Source: Burkholderiaceae bacterium (GTDB lineage: Bacteria > Pseudomonadota > Gammaproteobacteria > Burkholderiales > Burkholderiaceae). From it: a stretch of DNA of 14,279 bases. The stretch is taken from the NCBI GenBank assembly GCA_022701965.1, contig JAKONL010000405.1:1-14279 (forward strand). Reading direction: 5' to 3'. The notes under the pieces were generated by a model, which was given only the letters and a program-made list of their open reading frames with translations, was not told where the DNA came from and made no database searches. The position numbers were made by a program, and so were the translations under genes. Below, one piece after another: positions 9,356 through 14,279 of the stretch (positions are counted from its first letter, which is position 1; every line of letters starts with the position of its first letter).

Positions 9356-10228
9356 ATGCCGACCGTCAGAACCCGCCAGACACCGCGCCAGCGCCATCCC
9401 GAGCTGGAGCGCGATTTCGCGCGCTCGCCCGAGCTCGGCTACGAGGACCCGAACGAGTCCGGCGTCGTGCGCTGCCTGTCGCACGGCTATCCGACGCCGC
9501 TCGCGCGCTGGCACTTCCACGACGAGTACGAGCTCCACCTGATGACGGCCACCTCCGGCAAGGCCTTCATCGGCGACTGGATCGGGCCGTTCCAGCCCGG
9601 TCACCTGGTGCTGTGCGGCCCGCGCCTGCCGCACAACTGGATCTCCTTCGACGTGCCCGAAGGCGGCGTCGCCGAGCGCGACCGCGTGATCCAGTTCCGC
9701 TACGGCCCGATCGAGCGCGCGGCCGAGGAAATCCCGGAGCTGCGCGAGGTGCGGCAACTGCTGGAGCGGGCACGTCACGGCATCGAGTTCTTCGGTTTCT
9801 CGGAACGCGCGAACGCGCACTGGGAAGCCGTGAAGGCCGTGCGCGGGTTGCGCCGCTTCGGCCTGTTCTGCGAATTCCTCGCCGACCTCGCGCAGTGCAC
9901 CGACTACCGGCTGCTCTCGACGGTGCAGATCCAGGGCGCCGAGGCGGATGCCCAGGTCGACCAGATCAACGGCATCGTCAACCGCATCACCGCCAGCGTG
10001 TCCGAGCCGATCAGCATGGCCGACGTCGCCGCCGAACTCGGCATGAGCGAGAGCCGATTCAGCCGTTTCTTCCGCCGCTCGACCGGCAACAGCTTCACCG
10101 ATTTCGTCAACCGCGTGCGCATCAACAGCGCCTGCCACCTGCTGATGCACACGGACCATCTGGTGACCGACATCTGCTACCAGGTCGGCTTCAACAACGT
10201 GGCCAACTTCAACCGGCGCTTCCTGTAG
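9356..10228 (+). CDS. AraC-family transcriptional regulator, truncated by an in-frame TAG in the second helix-turn-helix
   Basis: The frame gives 290 aa. The N-terminal half is a cupin-type sensing domain ('WHFHDEYELHLM' at 52-63, 'GHLVLCGPRLPHNW' at 82-95). The C-terminal part is an AraC/XylS DNA-binding domain: first helix-turn-helix near 218-240 ('SMADVAAELGMSESRFSRFF'), second from about 268 ('VTDICYQVGFNNVANFNRRF'). The frame stops at TAG (10226-10228) where family members normally continue; the next codons in the same frame read exactly such a tail up to a TAG at 10292-10294. The intact gene would be 9356-10294. The loss removes the end of the second recognition helix and the final helix, so DNA binding is probably impaired, unless this is a base-call error. 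By position it would be the activator of the polyol genes (MtlR-like role, inferred). The ATG has only a weak ribosome site; the gap to the SDR is 23 bases. Confidence 0.82.
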   Translation: MPTVRTRQTPRQRHPELERDFARSPELGYEDPNESGVVRCLSHGYPTPLARWHFHDEYELHLMTATSGKAFIGDWIGPFQPGHLVLCGPRLPHNWISFDVPEGGVAERDRVIQFRYGPIERAAEEIPELREVRQLLERARHGIEFFGFSERANAHWEAVKAVRGLRRFGLFCEFLADLAQCTDYRLLSTVQIQGAEADAQVDQINGIVNRITASVSEPISMADVAAELGMSESRFSRFFRRSTGNSFTDFVNRVRINSACHLLMHTDHLVTDICYQVGFNNVANFNRRFL

Positions 10229-10294
10229 GTCAAGGGCATGACGCCGACCGAATTCCGCAAGCAGGCCGACAGCCGCTTCGGCGGCAGCTCCTAG
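10229..10294 (+). other. Severed in-frame C-terminal tail of the AraC-type regulator
   Basis: Read in the same frame directly after the TAG, this segment encodes 'VKGMTPTEFRKQADSRFGG' plus two serines, then TAG at 10292-10294. 'KGMTPTEFR' is the standard ending of the AraC DNA-binding domain, so no frameshift is involved and a single codon separates the two parts. The codon at 10226-10228 could have been CAG, AAG or GAG before a one-base change. Confidence 0.8.
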
Positions 10295-10325
10295 AACCCC
10301 GGCCATCTCATCGGTCGTCTCATCC

Positions 10326-11786
10326 ATGTATCTCGGACTCGATCTCGGCACCTCCGAACTCAAGGCGCTGCTGCTCGCCGACGACCACCGCGTCGTCGGG
10401 GTGGCGCGCGCGCCGCTCACCGTCAGCCGGCCGCGACCGCTGTGGTCGGAACAGTCTCCCTCGCAGTGGTGGGACGCGCTGGAGACCGTGATGCGGGCGC
10501 TGCGTGCCGACCATGCCGAGGCGTTCGCGGCGGTCCGGGCGATCGGGCTTTCCGGGCAGATGCACGGCGCGGTGCTGCTCGACGACGAAGGCGAGGTGTT
10601 GCGCCCGGCCATCCTCTGGAACGACGGGCGCAGCGCCGCGCAGTGCGTGCAGCTCACCGCCGCCGTGCCGCGCCTGGGCGAGCTCGCCGGCAACCTGGCG
10701 ATGCCCGGCTTCACCGCGCCCAAGCTGCTGTGGGTGCGCGAGCACGAGCCCGAACTCTTCGCGCGCATCCGCCGCGTGCTGCTGCCCAAGGACTGGCTGC
10801 GCTGGCGCCTGAGCGGCGAACTGGTCGGCGAGATGTCCGATGCCGCCGGCACGCTGTGGCTGGACGTCGGCGCGCGCGACTGGTCGGACGAACTGCTCGC
10901 CGCGACCGGTCTCGCACGGGAGCACATGCCAAGGCTGGTCGAAGGCAGCGAGGTCTCCGCGGCGCTCGCGCCGGAACTGGCGGCCCGATGGGGGATGGGC
11001 GCCGATGTCGTCATCGCGGGAGGGGCCGGCGACAACGCGTCCAGCGCGGTCGGGATGGGCGTCGTCGCGGCGGGGCAGGGCTTCGTGTCGCTCGGCACCT
11101 CGGGCGTGATCTTCGTCGTGACAGAGCGCTTCGCGCCGAACCCGGCGCAGGCCGTCCACGCGTTCTGCCATGCGCTGCCCGGGCTCTGGCACCAGATGTC
11201 GGTGATGCTGTCGGCAGCCAGCGCGGTGAGCTGGGCGGCACGCAGCTTCGGCTTCGCGGACGAGGCGGCGCTGCTGGCAGCCGCGGCCGGCCTCGACGCT
11301 GCAGCGCGACGCACGGCGCCGCTTTTCCTGCCCTACCTCTCCGGCGAGCGTTCGCCGCACAACGATGCCCAGGCGCAGGGCGCGTTGTTCGGCCTCACGC
11401 ATGCGCACGGCCCGGCCGACATCGCCTATGCCGTGGTCGAGGGGGTGAGCTTCGGCCTGCGCGACGGGCTCGACACGCTGGAGCGTCCGGAGGGCGATCT
11501 CGCGCTGGTCGGCGGCGGCGCGCGCAGCGCCTGGTGGGCGCAGTTGCTGGCCGACATCCTGGAAGTACCGCTCGTGCTGGGCGAGGGCGGGGAGGCCGGC
11601 GGCGCGCTCGGCGCCGCGCGGCTGGCCTGGCTCGCCGATGGCGGCGCGGTCGATCTCGTCTGCCGCGTGCCGGCGTTGCGGCGACGCTTCGTGCCCGATG
11701 CATCGCAGGCCGCGTCGCATCGGTCACGGCACTTGCGCTTCAAGGCGCTCTACCGCGCGATCAGGCCCTGTTTCGAAAGCGGCTGA
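10326..11786 (+). CDS. xylB: Xylulokinase (FGGY family)
   Basis: Protein of 486 aa, close to the 484 of E. coli XylB. It would phosphorylate D-xylulose with ATP to xylulose 5-phosphate, which enters the pentose phosphate pathway. The N-terminal phosphate motif is 'LGLDLGTSELKALL' (3-16, Asp6). The substrate-binding 'SGQMHG' is at 76-81 and 'ILWNDGR' at 96-102. The FGGY catalytic Asp236 lies in 'AGGAGDNAS', followed by 'SLGTSG' (255-260). The C-terminal ATP-site motif 'LVGGGARSAWW' is at 394-404. It is consistent with D-xylulose made by the DalD-like enzyme. There is no clear ribosome site before the ATG, which lies 31 bases after the natural stop of the regulator frame but 97 bases after the premature TAG. 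It converges with msrA; the 47 bases between them contain no good terminator. Confidence 0.92.
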   Translation: MYLGLDLGTSELKALLLADDHRVVGVARAPLTVSRPRPLWSEQSPSQWWDALETVMRALRADHAEAFAAVRAIGLSGQMHGAVLLDDEGEVLRPAILWNDGRSAAQCVQLTAAVPRLGELAGNLAMPGFTAPKLLWVREHEPELFARIRRVLLPKDWLRWRLSGELVGEMSDAAGTLWLDVGARDWSDELLAATGLAREHMPRLVEGSEVSAALAPELAARWGMGADVVIAGGAGDNASSAVGMGVVAAGQGFVSLGTSGVIFVVTERFAPNPAQAVHAFCHALPGLWHQMSVMLSAASAVSWAARSFGFADEAALLAAAAGLDAAARRTAPLFLPYLSGERSPHNDAQAQGALFGLTHAHGPADIAYAVVEGVSFGLRDGLDTLERPEGDLALVGGGARSAWWAQLLADILEVPLVLGEGGEAGGALGAARLAWLADGGAVDLVCRVPALRRRFVPDASQAASHRSRHLRFKALYRAIRPCFESG

Positions 11787-11833
11787 ATTGCCGGTCCGCC
11801 CGACGTCGTGCGCGCGACCGGTCGATCGATCGA

Positions 11834-12598
11834 TCAGGCGCCGGCGCTCGCGGCGCCCACCAGGGCCGGCTGCACGCGGTACGCATCCGGGAACACGCGT
11901 TTGAGGTTGTCGACCTTCGGCAGGTCGTTGATCACGATGTAGGGGTGGCTCGGATTGCGCGTCAGAAAATCCTGGTGGTAGGCCTCGGCCGGGTAGAAGG
12001 TCTTGCCCGGCTCGACGGTCGTGGCGATCGCCTTGCCGAAGACCTTCGTCCTGTCGAGTTGCGCGATGTAGCTCTTCGCGACGCGCGCCTGGTCGGCATC
12101 GACCGGGAACACGGTCGAGCGGTATTGCGTGCCGGTGTCCGGCCCCTGGCGGTTCAGCTCGGTCGGGTTATGCGCGACCGAGAAGTAGATCTGCAGAAGC
12201 TTGCCGTAGCTGACCACCTTCGGGTCGTAGCTGATGCGCACCGCCTCGGCATGTCCCGTGTCGCCGGAGCCGACGGCGTCGTACTTCGCGGTCGACGCGG
12301 CGCCGCCCGCATAGCCCGAGACGGCGTTCGTCACGCCCTTCACGTGCTGGAACACGCCCTGCACGCCCCAGAAACAGCCGCCTGCGAACACGGCCGTCTG
12401 CATGCCGGGGGCCGAAGCCGCCGCGATATCGGCCGCAGGCGCGGGAATGACGACCGCGGCTTCCGCCGCGAACGAAGGCATCGCATGCCAGATCGCCGCG
12501 CCGGCGACCAGGGCGCACAGCGCGAGCATCGGGCGGCGCGCCATCGTGGTGAAGCGCGCTGCCGTGGCGGTATTGGAAGTCGAAGGCTTGTTGTTCAT
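11834..12598 (-). CDS. msrA: Exported peptide-methionine (S)-S-oxide reductase MsrA
   Basis: Protein of 254 aa from the ATG at 12596-12598. MsrA reduces methionine S-sulfoxide in oxidised proteins. The catalytic motif GCFWG is at residues 74-78 (Cys75), followed by 'GYAGG' (96-100), 'GDTGHAEAVRI' (112-122), 'QYRS' (158-161) and 'YHQDFL' (207-212). An N-terminal extension holds 'ARRPMLALCALVAG' and a likely signal-peptidase site near residue 44 (SFA|AEA), so the enzyme is predicted to be periplasmic; the twin Arg leaves the Tat route possible. The only cysteine after the signal is Cys75, so the usual C-terminal resolving cysteine is missing. Starts at 12652 and 12628 are also in frame, but the first would overlap the acetyltransferase gene and the second has no ribosome site. 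The chosen start has GAG nine bases upstream. It is 40 bases downstream of the acetyltransferase gene and may share its transcript. Confidence 0.9.
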   Translation of the reverse strand: MNNKPSTSNTATAARFTTMARRPMLALCALVAGAAIWHAMPSFAAEAAVVIPAPAADIAAASAPGMQTAVFAGGCFWGVQGVFQHVKGVTNAVSGYAGGAASTAKYDAVGSGDTGHAEAVRISYDPKVVSYGKLLQIYFSVAHNPTELNRQGPDTGTQYRSTVFPVDADQARVAKSYIAQLDRTKVFGKAIATTVEPGKTFYPAEAYHQDFLTRNPSHPYIVINDLPKVDNLKRVFPDAYRVQPALVGAASAGA

Positions 12599-12638
12599 GC
12601 GGGTCTCGTTGATCTGGATGTGCCGCATTGTTGAGGTT

Positions 12639-13106
12639 TTAACGAGGCCCAATCAGGTCCAGGGTCATGAAGACGCTGTTCGGATCCTCGACGTAGTTGT
12701 CGAACGGCCCGCTCCGCACGAAGCCGACGCTTTCGTAGAGCCGATGCGCCGGCACGAATGCGTCGACCGAACCGGTCTCCAGACTCAGGCGCTCGTATCC
12801 GCGCGAGCGCGCGACGTCCAGGATGTGCATCAGGATCGCACGGCCGGCGCCGGTCCGACGATGTGCCTGCGGCGTCCGCATCGACTTGATTTCGCCGTGC
12901 CTCGGATCGAGTTGCGAGAGCGCGCCGCAACCCAGCAACCTGTCGTCGTCCCAGGCCGACCAGAACGTGATGCCGGGCGCCCGCAGCTTCTGCAGGTCGA
13001 GCGCATGCACGCTTTCCGGCGGCCCCAGCGCATGCATGCTGCGCAGATGCTCCTCGAGCAAGGCATGGACGGCGGGACGACGCAGGTCGTCGATCTCGAT
13101 CTTCAT
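12639..13106 (-). CDS. GNAT-family N-acetyltransferase (YsnE-like)
   Basis: Protein of 155 aa. It has the GNAT fold signatures: acetyl-CoA-binding motif 'RRTGAGRAILMHIL' (83-96) after the strand 'GEIKSMRT' (71-78), and the C-terminal 'HRLYESVGFV' (121-130). 'ESVHALDL', 'GCGALSQLD', 'LETGSVDAF' and 'YVEDPNSVFMTLDL' are typical of the YsnE/putative acetyltransferase subgroup; its substrate is not established from sequence. The start at 13104-13106 is set by GAGGAG about ten bases upstream. The same frame is open further upstream but crosses the terminator hairpin, so longer starts are rejected. Any own promoter must lie in 13107-13160. msrA follows 40 bases later on the same strand; a shared stress-related role is only a guess. 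Confidence 0.85.
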   Translation of the reverse strand: MKIEIDDLRRPAVHALLEEHLRSMHALGPPESVHALDLQKLRAPGITFWSAWDDDRLLGCGALSQLDPRHGEIKSMRTPQAHRRTGAGRAILMHILDVARSRGYERLSLETGSVDAFVPAHRLYESVGFVRSGPFDNYVEDPNSVFMTLDLIGPR

Positions 13107-13160
13107 CGTGGTGTGCTCCTCGGGATTGGAAACAGTAGCACCACCACCCGAACACCCATG

Positions 13161-13196
13161 AAAAAAGCCCTGCAGCTCGCGCTGCAGGGCTTTTTC
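13161..13196 (-). terminator. Strong intrinsic terminator downstream of groL (bidirectional in form)
   Basis: The perfect 11-base arms AGCCCTGCAGC (13166-13176) and GCTGCAGGGCT (13181-13191) flank a TCGC loop, with six A on one side (13161-13166) and five T on the other (13191-13195). On the minus strand the hairpin is followed by a U-run, so it should end the groL transcript about 140 bases after its stop and insulate the acetyltransferase gene. The T-run on the plus strand makes it able to stop transcription in the other direction too. Confidence 0.88.
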
Positions 13197-13242
13197 AACT
13201 GATAACCGGCTCACCCACTGTATCCCCTCCGTTCGCGAGACA

Positions 13243-13325
13243 CCGCGGACCTGGCTCTGCCAGTCCGCCGGTGTCGCCCCCGGTAGGGGGTAGGCGCTGC
13301 GACACGAAGTGCGCAAGCCTGGGGG
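13243..13325 (-). repeat. Structured intergenic repeat, copy 2 (directly 3' of groL)
   Basis: Read on the minus strand, this starts CCCCCAGGCT ten bases after the groL stop. It carries the same 16-mer GCGCACTTCGTGTCGC (plus-strand positions 13299-13314), then a C-run/G-run hairpin (CCCCC at 13277-13281, GGGGG at 13286-13290 on the plus strand), and ends near CCGCGG at 13243-13248. It parallels the element at 4237-4319 block by block, with divergence in the loops and in the distal GC-rich part. It lies between groL and the terminator hairpin, so it is transcribed as part of the groL 3' end. Confidence 0.75.
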
Positions 13326-13335
13326 CGAGCAACAG

Positions 13336-14279
13336 TTACATCCCCATGCCGCCCATGCCGCCCATGCCACCCATGTCGGGCATGCCGCCGCCGGCGCCGG
13401 CTTCTTCCTTCGGAGCCTCGGCGATCATCGCCTCGGTCGTCAGCAGCAGCGAGGACACCGAAGCCGCGTTCTGCAGTGCAGTGCGCGTGACCTTGGTCGG
13501 GTCCAAGATGCCCAGTTCGAGCATGTCGCCGTAGCTGTCGTTCGCGGCGTTGAAGCCGAAGTTGCCCTTGCCGGCCAGCACCGCGTTCACCACCACCGAG
13601 GCTTCGCCACCGGCGTTGTTCACGATCTCGCGCAGGGGTGCCTCGACGGCCTTGAGCACCAGCTTGATGCCGGCGTCCTGGTCGGCGTTGTCGCCCTTGA
13701 TGGTGTCGCCCACGGCCTGCTTGGCACGCAGGAGCGCCACGCCGCCGCCGGCAACCACGCCTTCTTCCACTGCAGCGCGGGTGGCGTGCAGGGCGTCTTC
13801 GACGCGGGCCTTCTTTTCCTTCATCTCGACTTCGGTGGCAGCGCCGACCTTGATCACCGCGACGCCGCCGGCCAGCTTGGCCACGCGTTCCTGCAGCTTC
13901 TCGCGGTCGTAGTCGCTCGAGGCTTCCTCGATCTGCACGCGCACCTGCTTGACGCGGGCTTCGATGTCACCGGCAGCGCCGGCGCCGTCGATGATGATCG
14001 TGTTTTCCTTGCCCACTTCGATGCGCTGTGCCTGGCCCAGGTCGGCCAGCGTGACCTTCTCGAGCGTCAGGCCGACTTCCTCGGCGATGACCTTGCCGCC
14101 GGTCAGGATGGCGATGTCTTCGAGCATGGCCTTGCGGCGATCGCCGAAGCCCGGTGCCTTGACGGCGACGACCTTCAGGATGCCGCGGATCGTGTTCACG
14201 ACCAGGGTCGCCAGGGCTTCGCCTTCGACTTCCTCGGCGATGATCAGGAGCGGACGGCCCGACTTCGCGACCTGTTCCA
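13336..14279 (-). CDS. groL: 60 kDa chaperonin GroEL, C-terminal part (5' end outside window)
   Basis: The minus-strand frame is open to the right edge and gives about 314 residues, roughly the C-terminal 57 percent of a normal 545-550-residue GroEL. The visible protein begins in the apical domain ('[19 protein letters not shown]', '[18 protein letters not shown]'). It continues through the intermediate and equatorial domains ('[18 protein letters not shown]', where the Asp of 'VED' is the ATPase residue equivalent to E. coli Asp398; 'AGGGVALLR'). It ends with the flexible GGM-rich tail '[17 protein letters not shown]'. It folds client proteins in the cytoplasm with GroES; groS would be expected just beyond the right edge. 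An internal GTG at 14199 is only a codon for Val, not the start. Codon use and conservation look normal. Confidence 0.97.
   Translation of the reverse strand, partial: EQVAKSGRPLLIIAEEVEGEALATLVVNTIRGILKVVAVKAPGFGDRRKAMLEDIAILTGGKVIAEEVGLTLEKVTLADLGQAQRIEVGKENTIIIDGAGAAGDIEARVKQVRVQIEEASSDYDREKLQERVAKLAGGVAVIKVGAATEVEMKEKKARVEDALHATRAAVEEGVVAGGGVALLRAKQAVGDTIKGDNADQDAGIKLVLKAVEAPLREIVNNAGGEASVVVNAVLAGKGNFGFNAANDSYGDMLELGILDPTKVTRTALQNAASVSSLLLTTEAMIAEAPKEEAGAGGGMPDMGGMGGMGGMGM

Noticed and set aside
11791..11821. CCGGTC...GACCGG inverted repeat between the convergent xylB and msrA genes, followed by tandem TCGA units
   Set aside because: The stem is only 6 bases with a loop of about 19 and there is no T-run on either strand, so it was not called a terminator. 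The four-base repeat is too short to interpret.
10442..12634. Plus-strand open frame of 730 codons spanning xylB and the msrA region
   Set aside because: It is a shadow frame: Arg-rich, without motifs, and overlapping a kinase and a reductase with intact catalytic residues.
13158..13202. Mini-ORF MKKALQLALQGFFN overlying the terminator hairpin
   Set aside because: The peptide is what a GCTGCAG-type palindrome with A/T flanks would encode by chance, and no ribosome site precedes it. A terminator explains the sequence fully.
13107..13370. Longer N-terminus for the GNAT acetyltransferase
   Set aside because: The extra residues would be encoded by the groL 3' end, repeat and terminator, whereas the ATG at 13104-13106 has a GAGGAG site and begins at the conserved family start.

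Overview
The window reads as chromosomal DNA of a GC-rich betaproteobacterium, most likely Burkholderiales/Comamonadaceae (Variovorax-like). This is inferred from the codon use, the GroEL C-terminus with its GGM-rich tail, and two copies of an intergenic repeat of a kind I associate with that family. No species can be named from the sequence alone.

Layout. Bases 1-2754 (+) are the 3' part of a large surface-type protein made of beta-strand repeats, Ig/prealbumin-like modules and a C-terminal DUF11-like domain. Bases 2919-11786 (+) form a sugar-alcohol (polyol) uptake and catabolism locus: periplasmic binding protein (smoE), two permeases (smoF, smoG), ATPase (smoK), D-arabinitol/mannitol-type dehydrogenase (dalD-like), a SmoS-like short-chain polyol dehydrogenase, an AraC-type regulator and xylulokinase (xylB). 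Bases 11834-13106 (-) hold an exported methionine sulfoxide reductase A and a small GNAT acetyltransferase. A strong hairpin terminator lies at 13161-13196, and the 3' part of groL (-) runs from 13336 off the right edge.

How the genes fit together. SmoEFGK would import a polyol. The dalD product would oxidise D-arabinitol to D-xylulose (or mannitol to fructose), the SDR would oxidise a second polyol such as sorbitol or galactitol, and XylB would phosphorylate xylulose for the pentose phosphate pathway. The genes from smoF to the regulator are tightly packed (one 4-base overlap, otherwise gaps of 6-23 bases). The one large gap in the locus, between smoE and smoF, is filled by a structured repeat.

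Main points for a second look. (1) The AraC-type regulator is cut by an in-frame TAG at 10226-10228 inside its second helix-turn-helix; the same frame continues with a typical AraC C-terminus to a stop at 10292-10294. (2) An 83-base structured repeat sits directly after smoE, and a related copy sits directly after groL, in the same orientation relative to the gene it follows. (3) The catabolic genes combine dalD-, smoS- and xylB-type functions behind one transporter. (4) A near-perfect 10-10-10 inverted repeat lies upstream of smoE. I found no CRISPR array, tRNA, rRNA, insertion sequence or clear defence system, and most of the window is ordinary metabolism.
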